Assembly: GCF_035918255.1 (NCBI RefSeq)
Contig: NZ_CP142136.1
Coordinates: 62,001-126,000 of the forward strand
Direction of reading: 5' to 3'
Length of the DNA: 64,000 nt
Origin: Mesomycoplasma ovipneumoniae
GTDB taxonomy: Bacteria; Bacillota_I; Bacilli_A; Mycoplasmatales; Metamycoplasmataceae
The position numbers and the translations under genes are program-made. The notes below the pieces were generated by a model. The model was not told where the DNA came from. It worked only from the letters and a program-made list of their open reading frames with translations, and ran no database searches. Positions 31,501 through 39,908 of this stretch are shown here, in pieces. Every line of letters starts with the position of its first letter. The first letter of the stretch is position 1.

Positions 31501-32571
31501 ATGTTTAAGAAAGAAAGTTTAGAAAAATTTTTTAATTTAAAATTCAACAATTGAATTTTATTTATCCCATTTTTTGGCACTAACACCTATTATAAATTAT
31601 TCGATTTACTTGTAGAATACAACAGTTTTGAGTGGATTTTATACTATAAAACCAGACTAATTTCACGACTTTTCTATTTAATTCTTCATTTATTTTCAAT
31701 CATTTTGACCATTTTATTATTTTTGTTAATTTTTGTTTACAGAGTTCATTTTTTTTCTTTTGGTGAAAATTTTATTTTTAGCCTTGAAAATAAACATAAT
31801 TATTTTTATGACTATAATATTTGATTTCCGAATATTGTGAATGTTACGATATATTCTTTCATTGCATTTTTTGGATTCTTTTTAAATGCTTTTTGAGCAA
31901 AATTTGTTATTTACTTTTTTAAGAAATTTTTATACTGAAAATACGATTTGAAAAATAAAACCACAACCTTTGAATTTTTAGAAAATTTTAATTTAGAATC
32001 TTTTGTAAATTCTGTTCTTGTTGACACTGAAAATTGTAAAAAAAAGAGGAAGAAATCAAGAAAAATTTGTTGAAAATATAAACATAACTACCCAATAATA
32101 ATTAGTCTTTTCATAGAAGCAATTGACTCCCCTAAGTATACTAGACGTTCTTTTAAATATCGTAATATTAAATTAAGGAACCGCAAGGAAATTAGTGAAT
32201 TTGACTGGGTTGTAGCTGAGATGCAGAACTATTATTGATTTTATACATTTATTTTTGCTTCAATTTTTAATAAAAATGAAAAAAATTTTAACAGAAAAAA
32301 GTTTTTCTATTACTTATTGAAAATTTTATTTTTTTATATTTTATCAATTTGAATTCTTCTTTTTTCAACAATTTTTCTATGCTTTAATCATTTTCTTCTT
32401 GATGAACCAACATTTTGGTTAAAAATTTCAACATTAGTAACTGTTATTGTTCCCATTTTTCTACTACCTATTATCCTAGAACCTATATTTATTGAGTGGT
32501 CATATCGCCGCATCAAAAAGCGATTTTTTGAAGCTAATCTAATTAAGTCTAAAAAACAAGATTCAATATAA
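31501..32571 (+). CDS. Polytopic membrane protein, possible distant relative of the polC-insert proteins
   Basis: This 356-residue protein is read through many TGA Trp codons. Start MFKKESLEKFFNLKFNNW resembles MNFWSRAEKFLNLKIPKK of the 19569/20605 pair. Layout is the same: N-terminal hydrophobic segments, a central charged block, then two hydrophobic segments and a basic tail. The sequence just downstream (TTTTTATCTATGATTTT) is also shared with the 20605 gene. No family recognised. TATAAT boxes stand about 65 bases upstream (31431-31450 region). Confidence 0.7.
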
Positions 32572-32854
32572 CTGTTTCTTAAGGCCATTATCTAAATACC
32601 CTAAATTAGTGTAAAAAATTAAGATTATTGCTTTTTATCTATGATTTTAATTGTATTGTTTTAGTTAATTTTCCAGCATTTTATTCCTGAGTTTGGCAGT
32701 TTGGTGGCAAAAATTCACTTTTTATTGGATACAAATATGCAAAAATACCCGTAAATCCGGGTTTTTTACGCTTAAATCTTGATTTTAATATTTTAAAATC
32801 AACCCTTTGCTAAAAAAAAAAAAAAAAAATGTTTGGTCTAAAAAAAATTTCTGT

Positions 32855-32860
32855 TATAAT
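32855..32860 (+). promoter_or_regulatory. TATAAT box of repeat copy A
   Basis: The box sits 25 bases after an 18-A tract and is conserved in all three copies, as is the following AAACCTCACTAAGAAT. A transcript would start near 32867. Confidence 0.6.
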
Positions 32861-32916
32861 AAACCTCACTAAGAATAATTAATAAATTTTAATATTGAAT
32901 TAAGGGGGAATTAGTT

Positions 32917-32931
32917 ATGTTTTTTGCATAG
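32917..32931 (+). other. Four-codon ORF with strong ribosome site in repeat copy A
   Basis: AAGGGGG then ATG TTT TTT GCA TAG. The counterpart in copies B and C is ATG TTT TTG TCA TAA after AAGGAGG. It may be a leader peptide or the stump of a decayed gene. No longer frame is shared among the copies. Confidence 0.45.
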
Positions 32932-33470
32932 AAAAATCAGAAAATGCGAATTTTCCATTATATTTTTAAATATGATGGAATTCCATAAATTTAACCGTTT
33001 AGAAATCTATAAATTTATGGCTTTTAATTGTTGTTCTTTCAAAACTTCATATATTTTTTTAGGCTCAATTTAAATAAAAACGAGTTTTCTATTTACATTG
33101 AGTTTAAATAGTAGTTGTATTTTTTTATGATTTTTGTCAGTGTTTTAAACTAAAAAAGTAGTTTAAAAATTTCATAATTTTGCTTTTTAAGTTAAAATTT
33201 TAGCTTTTTTAGTTTGATTAATAAGTAGATTTTTCTTTCGTGATGATTAGATTAAAATTCAGTGTTTTTGCTTTGGCAGTTATTTTTCCTGAGTTTGCCA
33301 GTTTGATAACAAAAATTAAGACAAGGAGAGAATTTAAGACTTTAAATCAGCGTCTAAATTACACTATAAAATGGAAATTAGGACTTTAAAGTCTTTTGAT
33401 TGTGCAATTTTAATCCACTTAAATTTTTTTCAACTGTGAATTTCTTAGTGATTTGTCTAAAATTGATAGA

Positions 33471-36026
33471 CTAATTTGTCTCTTTTTTAATTAAAGTAAC
33501 AAAACTTATTTCGTCTTCACCTTTGAGTTTAATTAATTTTACCCCTTTTGTCCTACGACTAATTATTGGAACGCTATCAAGATCAATTCTAATTGCAAAA
33601 CCTCTTTTAGTGATAATTATTGCTTCCTGATCTGGCCCAATTGTGCCGACAAAAATAAGATCGCCAGCCTTTTCGTCGTCTAGACCTTTTAGTCCTTTAG
33701 TTGCTCTTCCGGTTAGTCGATATTCTTCAACAGGAGTTTTTTTCCCATAACCATGTTTGCTTAAATTAAAGACAAAATCATTGCCAAAAGTGTAACAAGC
33801 GCCAACTATTTTGTGTCCTTCTTCAAGAGCGATTCCTTTAACACCGATTGAAGCCCGACCGGTATTTCGTAATAATTTAATTGGTCAACGATTTACAAGT
33901 CCTTGCGATGAGGCTAAAATAATATTGATTTCAGAACTTGCTGGCACAATAAAGGCTGATTTTAAATAATCTCCCTCAACAAGTTTTAAAGCGATTTTTC
34001 CATTTTTTGGAATATAACTAAACTCTGAAAGTTCCGTTTTTTTAATATAACCAAAAGCAGAAACTGTGATAAGCCAATGATCATTGTATTGCTGGTTTCA
34101 AGGAATTAAAGCACTAATATTTTCATCTTTTTGTACTTGTACAAGATTTAAAAAAGGGAGACCTTTTCCTTGTTTTGAACTATCAGGAATTTGGTAAGCC
34201 CGAAGTTTGAAAATTTTAGCCCGTGAAGAAATAATTAAAAGATCGCTGTGGGTGTTTGTAATGCAAACAGATTTTAGCTCGTCATCTTTGTATAAATTTG
34301 AAACTGAAGCACCAAAGCCACCACGATTTTGTAGACGATATTCTTCTAAATTTAACCTTTTTACATAGTTATTTTGTGTCAGAGAAATAATTACTTTTTC
34401 ATTAGGGATAAAATCTTCTTCATTAAGTCGTATAATTTCGGTAATAATTTCAGATCTTCGTGGATCACTGAATTGTTCAGCGGTTGCTTTGTGTTGGGTA
34501 ATAATTAATTCAATTAGTTTTTCAGGTGATTCAATTATTGACTTAATCTCATCAATTTCGATTTTTAGACTTTCAATGTCACTAATTAATTTTTCGATTG
34601 CCAAACTAGTTAGCCGACCAAGACGCATGTCAATTATTGCTTTTGTCTGGACAGGATTTAAATTATAAGTTTGGGCTAATCTTTCTTGAGCAATTTGGTC
34701 TGAACTTGAAGATTTTATGATCGCAATTACATTGTCAATATTTTCAATAGCAATTTTTAAACCGCTTAAAATATTAAGTCTTTCGCTAGCTTTTTCCAGG
34801 TCAAAGTTCAGCGCGCGAAGATTAATTTCTTTTTGGTGTTCAAGATAATGAGTTAAAATTTCCTTTAAATTCATTAATTTTGGCACACCTTTTACAAGCG
34901 CAAGCATGTTTATTGAATAACTAATTTGTAAATCGGTGCTGTGATAAAGTTTATTTAAAATAACTTCAGGATTAAATCCTTTTTTAATATCAAAAACAAC
35001 ACGAATTCCGTGACGAGTACTTTCATCACGAATATCTTTAATTCCAAGAATTTTCTTATTTTTTACTAAAAAAGCAACCTTTTCGATAATAGAAGGTTTT
35101 TTAACTTCATAAGGAATTTCGTAAAAAATAATTCGTGATCTACCTGAGTTTAAATATTCAATTTTTGCTTTTGATCTAATTCAAAAAGTACCTTTTCCGG
35201 TTAAATATGCTTGATTTATCCCTTTTTTTCCCGAAATTATGGCACCTGTTGGAAAATCTGGACCAGGAAGAGTCTCAATTAATTCATTAATGTCAATATT
35301 TGGATTTCTTGCAAAAGTAATGAAAGTTTCAATAATTTCGCCTAAGTTGTGCGGTGGAATTTTGGTGGTCATCCCAACAGCAATTCCAGAAACCCCTGAA
35401 ACTAATAAATTTGGAAATCGTGCTGGCAAAATTTCAGGTTCCATTTCACTTGCATCATAATTAGGTCTGAAATTTACAGTATTTTTTTTAATACCTTCAA
35501 TCATTTTATTAGAAATTTTTGACAATCGCGCCTCAGTGTAACGCATTGCGGCAGCTTCATCGCCATCAATTGAACCAAAATTACCGTGTCCATCGATAAG
35601 CGGGTAGCGTAGTGAAAAAGGTTGAGCCATTCGAACCATTGAATCATAAACAGAAGCATCACCATGTGGGTGATATTTTCCAAGAACATCACCGACAATT
35701 CTAGCTGATTTTTTATAACTAGTTCCTGAAGTTATTCCAAGTTCGCTCATTGTATATAAAATTCGTCTATGAACCGGCTTTAGTCCATCACGAACATCAG
35801 GTAGAGCTCTTGAAACAATAACTGACATTGAATAATCAAGAAATGAAACTTTCATTTCATCTTCGATTTTAATTGGAACAATATTGTCAGTTACTGTTTC
35901 TAAAATTGTTGGTTTAACTTCGTAAATTTGGTCTGAGTCGTCCGATTTGTCATCTTCACTATTTAAGCTAGAATCAATTTCCTTGATTTCTTCGTTATCT
36001 TTATGGTTTTTATTGTCCTCAATCAT
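33471..36026 (-). CDS. gyrA: DNA gyrase subunit A
   Basis: This 851-residue protein has an acidic N-terminal extension of about 50 residues. Then come [21 protein letters not shown], the quinolone region [19 protein letters not shown], and [11 protein letters not shown] with the catalytic Tyr (about residue 163). A coiled coil and six-bladed C-terminal domain (with RGGFGASVS near the GyrA-box position) follow. [14 protein letters not shown] distinguishes GyrA from ParC. Ala124-Ser125 replaces the usual Ser-Ala at E. coli 83-84. gyrB is not in the window. Confidence 0.94.
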
Positions 36027-36421
36027 ATATTTCCTTTAAAAACAATACTAATTTTAAAATTATACCATAATTTGCGGCTTTTTTTGAATTTTTGGCTGAA
36101 AAACTTCGAAATTTTTTTAATTATGTATGCCAACATAATTAAAAAAATATTTTTGTTTAAATAATAATTAATTTAGTTTTGATGTTGAAAATAATTTGTG
36201 GGAAAATTTGAAATTAAAACCTTAGATAAAAACAGGGATCAACTAAAAAAGTGTTGTAAAATACGGGATTTTATAAAAAAACCAAAACTTTAATAGTTAA
36301 ATTTTTTGCCTTAATAATTAAAAAAAAATACTTAAAAAATAAAAAAACGAGCTTTGTAAGGCTCGAAATTTTCTAAAAATTTGCAAAAAGACTTGTTAAA
36401 TTAAGTTATGCCTTTTAAAAA
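36027..36421. other. Gene-free spacer upstream of gyrA
   Basis: No open frame of note. It holds an AT-rich gyrA upstream region with the minus-strand TATAAT-like ATTATACC at 36059-36066, and the ZIP-gene terminator at 36341-36365. Nothing else is recognised. Confidence 0.6.
36341..36365 (-). terminator. Terminator of the ZIP gene
   Basis: On the minus strand, CGAGC and GCTCG enclose CTTACAAA and are followed by seven T. Confidence 0.75.
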
Positions 36422-37312
36422 TTAGTGTTGGTGAAGTGTTAAAAGAATTAGGGCAAAAACAATTCCGGCCGCAAAAAGAATAAGGGAAATATGCCATTGT
36501 TTTGAGGAATTATTCCTGAGGTGAATAAATTCAGGAACTAATTCGATTATTACCACAAAACTCAAAATTGCTCCACCTGAAACATTGAAAAATGGAATTA
36601 GTCAACCAGTTTGAATGAAAAATCTATTCAAAAAAGCGCCTATTACAATAATTGGAATTAAAATTAGCGTTGTAATTAAGTTGTAAATTACGGACTTTTT
36701 AATACTTTGACCATATTGAACTTGCCGATAATGAATAATTAAAATTTCAATTAACATATGAGCGACAAAAGTTCCAATTAAATATCAATTAACTTCTTCT
36801 CCTGCAGTTACCCTGGCAATGACAGATCCTAGTATAAATCCATCAATTGTTCGGTGTGAAAGTAGAAGTAAAATTGCAAGTCAAGCAGATTTTGGACTAT
36901 CAATGTCAGAAAAATTTACAATATGATCGCTATGATCGTGCTGTTTGTGATCCAGATGCAAATCTCTTTTAAAAATGCGAATAAAAAATCAACGCGCAAT
37001 AAAAACACTTGTTAGACCTAAAATCGAACCACCGCCAATTATTAGAATTTTAAATAAATTTTCTAGATCACCATAGCTATGAGCGAAATTTTCAGCACCA
37101 TTAAACCCTTCTTGCATAAGTCCAACTGTTGCAACCATCAACAAGAGACCGGTGCTAAGTGAATAGAGATAAATATTTGACGTTCGCTTAATTCGCGGTT
37201 TAACAATTGCAATCAAAAATACTATTAAAACCGGAACTGCTAGAATAATTAAAAGGAAAATTAGTAAATTTACGGTAAGGGAAAGATAAAAATCCGGATT
37301 TTGGTAAAAAAT
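36422..37312 (-). CDS. ZIP family metal transporter
   Basis: About 296 residues, about eight hydrophobic segments. A His-rich loop DLHLDHKQHDHSDH (about residues 117-130) precedes the metal-site helices LLSHRTIDGFILG and FVAHMLIEI. Third motif IIELVPEF follows. These fit the ZIP family (Zn, Mn or Fe uptake). No ATG, GTG or TTG falls before the first hydrophobic segment. An ATT at 37312 lies 8 bases after GAGAAGG and is my choice. TTG at 37216 would cut the first membrane helix. Confidence 0.82.
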
Positions 37313-37404
37313 TGTTAATACCTTCTCTCTACATAAAAATAAATACTAAATTTTACAAGATAAATATTTTTTTTAACTAAAAAATATTAAAAAAAAATTA
37401 AAAA

Positions 37405-37429
37405 TTAAAAAATGCCGTAGATCACGGCA
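37405..37429 (-). terminator. Terminator of the tRNA cluster
   Basis: On the minus strand AGTGCCGT-GATCT-ACGGCATTTTTT forms a GC-rich hairpin with a T-run, about 50 bases after tRNA-Phe. TGCCGT/ACGGCA pair perfectly. Confidence 0.8.
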
Positions 37430-37476
37430 CTTTTTATATTATTTTTCTATATTTTATTGGAGGTTGCAATTAGGTA

Positions 37477-37552
37477 TGGTGGCTCCGACAGGAATCGAAC
37501 CAGTGACACACGGTGCTTCAAACCGTTGCTCTACCTACTGAGCTACGGAGCC
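37477..37552 (-). tRNA. tRNA-Phe (GAA)
   Basis: Cloverleaf on the minus strand with acceptor GGCTCCG/CGGAGCC and encoded CCA. Anticodon stem ACGGT/ACCGT holds loop TTGAAGC, anticodon GAA. Position 37 is G, unusual, and the T stem has a mismatch. Last of the nine-gene cluster, as in other mycoplasmas. Confidence 0.9.
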
Positions 37553-37553
37553 A

Positions 37554-37629
37554 TGGCGGTCTAGACGGGGATCGAACCCGCGATCTCCTCCGTGACAGAG
37601 AGGCGTATTAACCACTTTACTACTAGACC
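37554..37629 (-). tRNA. tRNA-Asp (GTC)
   Basis: Acceptor GGTCTAG/CTAGACC, discriminator G and encoded CCA. Loop CTGTCAC has anticodon GTC. One base separates it from tRNA-Phe. Confidence 0.93.
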
Positions 37630-37630
37630 T

Positions 37631-37705
37631 TGGTTGCGGAGGTAGGAATCGAACCTACGGCCTTTGGGTTATGAGCCCAACGAGCTACCTCTGCTCTACT
37701 CCGCT
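37631..37705 (-). tRNA. Initiator tRNA-fMet (CAT)
   Basis: Loop CTCATAA, anticodon CAT. The first acceptor pair is missing (A1 opposite A72), and GGG/CCC pairs flank the anticodon loop, both initiator traits. CCA is encoded. The body (GTAGAGCAGAGGTAGCTCG) resembles known mollicute initiator tRNA. Confidence 0.92.
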
Positions 37706-37729
37706 GTGTTAAGAAATTTTTAAAATAAA

Positions 37730-37820
37730 TGGCGGGCAATGAGGGATTCGAACCCCCGCGGGCTTTCACACCCCTGCCAGTTTTCAAGACTAGTCCCTTC
37801 AGCCACTTGGGTAATTGCCC
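37730..37820 (-). tRNA. tRNA-Ser (TGA)
   Basis: A 91-base class II tRNA with long variable arm. Acceptor GGGCAAT/ATTGCCC, loop CTTGAAA, anticodon TGA, CCA encoded. Confidence 0.93.
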
Positions 37821-37824
37821 ATTT

Positions 37825-37900
37825 TGGTGGATCTAACTGGATTCGAACCAATGACCAACCGGTTATGAGCCGGATGCTCTAACCGCTGAGCTATAGATCC
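37825..37900 (-). tRNA. tRNA-Ile (CAT, expected lysidine-modified)
   Basis: Acceptor GGATCTA/TAGATCC, loop CTCATAA, CCA encoded. Of the three CAT tRNAs, the anticodon arm ATCCGGCTCATAACCGGT and the position between Met and Ser match the AUA-reading tRNA-Ile2 that TilS modifies. Confidence 0.85.
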
Positions 37901-37930
37901 AGGCGATTTTGTTATATATTATATGAAAAT

Positions 37931-38007
37931 TGGTGGCTCCAAGGAGATTCGAACTCATGACCTTCCGGGTATGAACCGGACGCTCTAACCAACTGAGCTA
38001 TAGAGCC
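37931..38007 (-). tRNA. tRNA-Met (CAT, elongator)
   Basis: Acceptor GGCTCTA with 3' strand TGGAGCC (one G-U), loop TTCATAC, CCA encoded. The arm TCCGGTTCATACCCGGA and the cluster order mark it as elongator Met. Confidence 0.88.
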
Positions 38008-38009
38008 AA

Positions 38010-38086
38010 TGGTGGAGAGGAAGGGAGTCGAACCCTCTACCTCCTGCGTGCAAAACAGGCGCTCTAGCCAGATGAGCTACCCCCCC
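38010..38086 (-). tRNA. tRNA-Ala (TGC)
   Basis: Acceptor GGGGGGG pairs with CCTCTCC through G-U pairs. Loop TTTGCAC, anticodon TGC, CCA encoded. Confidence 0.92.
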
Positions 38087-38089
38087 AAA

Positions 38090-38166
38090 TGGTGAAGAAG
38101 ACAGGATTTGAACCTGCGACCACTACGTCCCAAACGTAGCGCTCTGCCAAGCTGAGCTACTTCTCC
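38090..38166 (-). tRNA. tRNA-Pro (TGG)
   Basis: Acceptor GGAGAAG with 3' strand CTTCTTC. Loop TTTGGGA, anticodon TGG, CCA encoded. Confidence 0.92.
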
Positions 38167-38242
38167 AATTAATAATTATACACTATTTTTTGAAAAAGCA
38201 AAATTTTTTTTATTATTTTTTTTATTTTTAAGAATAAAAAAA

Positions 38243-38319
38243 TGGCGATCACGAGAGGATTCGAACCTCTGACCACAAGCTTAGAAGGCTCGTGCTCTAT
38301 CCTACTGAGCTACGTGACC
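38243..38319 (-). tRNA. tRNA-Arg (TCT)
   Basis: Acceptor GGTCACG/CGTGATC, loop CTTCTAA, anticodon TCT, discriminator G, CCA encoded. It is the first gene of the cluster, separated from tRNA-Pro by 76 AT-rich bases. Confidence 0.92.
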
Positions 38320-38357
38320 ACAATTTAGTATTATACCACTTTTTTAATAAAAAGATT

Positions 38358-38363
38358 TATAAT
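38358..38363 (+). promoter_or_regulatory. -10 box of rbgA, predicted leaderless
   Basis: TATAAT ends 7 bases before the ATG at 38371 and no ribosome site is present. Confidence 0.55.
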
Positions 38364-38370
38364 TTATTGT

Positions 38371-39189
38371 ATGAAAATAAATTGATTTCCAGGCCATATG
38401 GCAAAAAGCATAAATGACATAGAAAATAAAGCGCGAATAGCAGATCTTTTTATTTTAGTTGTGGATGGTAGATGTCCTATTTCTAGTCTAAATGAGAATT
38501 TTTTGCAAATTGCAAAACAAAAAATGACACTAGTAATAGTAACAAAAATTGATCTAGCTGATAAAAACAAATTCACTAAAATAAAAAAATTTTTTACGGA
38601 TAAAAAATTTTTTGTTCTCTTTGTAAATTTACGAGATTACTCAGCTAGATTAGAAATTATATCACATTTAAATAAAATATTTAAAATAAAACAAGAAAAA
38701 AATTCAACTAAATTTTTCTCCCCAAGTCTAAAGTGTTTTGTTGTCGGAGTGCCTAACACTGGAAAATCAACGCTAATAAATTTAATCACAAAATCACAAC
38801 TAAAAGTAGGAAACCAACCGGGAATAACGAGAAATAATCAATGAATTAGCTATGATAAATTTCTTTTTCTTGACACCCCAGGAATCCTATTGCCAAAAAT
38901 GGACGATCAAATTTTAGCCGTTAAATTAGCTATTATTGGTTTGATAAGGTGGGAAATTCTAAATATTAGTGATCTTTTTATTGAAGCATACAAAATAATT
39001 TCTGAACAATATCCAAATTTCATCACAGATTTAGAACTAAAACCCTCACTAATTGATTCAGAAATTGAAGAAAACTTATTAATTTTGTGCAAAAATAAAA
39101 AATTTATAAATAAAAGTGGTCTAGATTTGCCTCGCTGTCGAAAGTGATTTTTAATGCATATTGGAAAACAAAAAATTACATTAGATTAA
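38371..39189 (+). CDS. rbgA: Ribosome biogenesis GTPase RbgA/YlqF
   Basis: This 272-residue GTPase starts MKINWFPGHMAKS, the RbgA N-terminal signature whose His is catalytic. The G motifs are circularly permuted: G4 TKID (about residue 59) precedes G1 GVPNTGKST (about 127), then G2/G3 with DTPG (about 167). C-terminal LDLPRCRKWFL resembles the end of the family. RbgA helps late 50S assembly. It is divergent from the tRNA cluster and probably leaderless. Confidence 0.93.
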
Positions 39190-39275
39190 TTTTTTAAAGA
39201 AAATTAAATTTCACTAAAAAAATTTTGATTAATTAATTTTTAAAAAGATCTAAATTATTGTGTTAATTTAGGTGC

Positions 39276-39757
39276 AAAAACGGGACGTTTTTCTCGCTTT
39301 TTTGTCCTGCAAAAGCAATCCCGAGTTTCCCAGTTTTAAGGCAAAAATTCACCTTTTAGTGAATATAAATATGAAAAAACACCCGTAAATCAGTGTTTTT
39401 TGAACGTAAAACCTTAATTTATATTAATGTCATTTAATTGCATTTTCAGTAATTTTATGGTATAATTATAAATTATGAAAAAACAAAATAAAGATGGTTT
39501 TATTGAAGTAAACAAATTGTTTGGCAAAAAAACTAAATATTTTAAGGAAATTTCAAACATGAAATTTGAAACAAGTTATTTGGAAACAATCAATACTTTG
39601 ATATCTTAATAAATTACTAATAAAATTGTAATTAACTTTTACCAAAAAACTTAAAAAATTCCCTAAAACCGGATGCTTTTTTGAAATTACCTTATCAAAC
39701 TGGGAAACTCAGGAAAAACGGGACGTTTTTCTCGCTTTTTTGTCCTGCAAAAGCAAT
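39276..39757. repeat. Repeat-bounded segment with a different payload
   Basis: A 44-base direct repeat (ACGGGACGTTTTTCTCGC core) stands at 39276-39319 and again, identical, at 39714-39757. Just inside the left one begins CCCGAGTTTCCCAG...GGCAAAAATTCAC and the same left flank as repeats A-C, to about 39420. Just inside the right one is an inverted core (ATCAAACTGGGAAACTCAGG). Between them a small ORF replaces the poly-A/hairpin payload. Confidence 0.8.
39475..39609 (+). CDS. Hypothetical 44-residue protein
   Basis: ATG is 9 bases after a TATAAT box (39461-39466), so a leaderless transcript is possible. The peptide is Lys-rich (starts MKKQNKDGFIEVNKLFGKK) and ends ETINTLIS. It could be the first part of a decayed transposase or other gene, but I recognise no family. 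Its position between repeat flanks suggests mobile or recombined DNA. Confidence 0.4.
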   Translation: MKKQNKDGFIEVNKLFGKKTKYFKEISNMKFETSYLETINTLIS

Positions 39758-39908
39758 TTTGTTATTTTAGATTTTAACTCTATGTTTTTTTAGTTTTTCG
39801 CTTTCAAAACTAAAAAAGTCTATAAAATGGTTGCTTAAAATGCAAAAGAGTTTTTGCACAAACTACAAATAAAAAACTAATTGTCTGATTTTTTCTACTA
39901 ATTTAAAC

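Larger units (their letters stand above)
32686..33317 (+). repeat. ~600-bp repeat, copy A (plus orientation)
   Basis: Bounded by two direct cores, CCTGAGTTTGGCAGTTTGGT at 32686 and CCTGAGTTTGCCAGTTTGAT at 33288. In order it holds an A18 tract (32812-32829), TATAAT (32855-32860), AAGGGGG, a 4-codon ORF, inverted repeats (CCATAAATTTA/TAAATTTATGG near 32982-33020, TTTAAACTA/TAGTTTAAA at 33144-33167), and an AT-rich tail. The same order, inverted, occurs at 56051-56711 and 61224-61834. Confidence 0.9.

Noticed and set aside
33144-33167. CRISPR-like reading of the repeat region
   Set aside because: The repeats are not regularly spaced with unique spacers, and no cas gene is near. They are hairpins within a longer repeat unit.
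37980-38050. Possible selenocysteine or suppressor tRNA in the cluster
   Set aside because: All nine cloverleaves have standard anticodons. The window lacks the Trp tRNA (TCA) that reads TGA, which must lie elsewhere.
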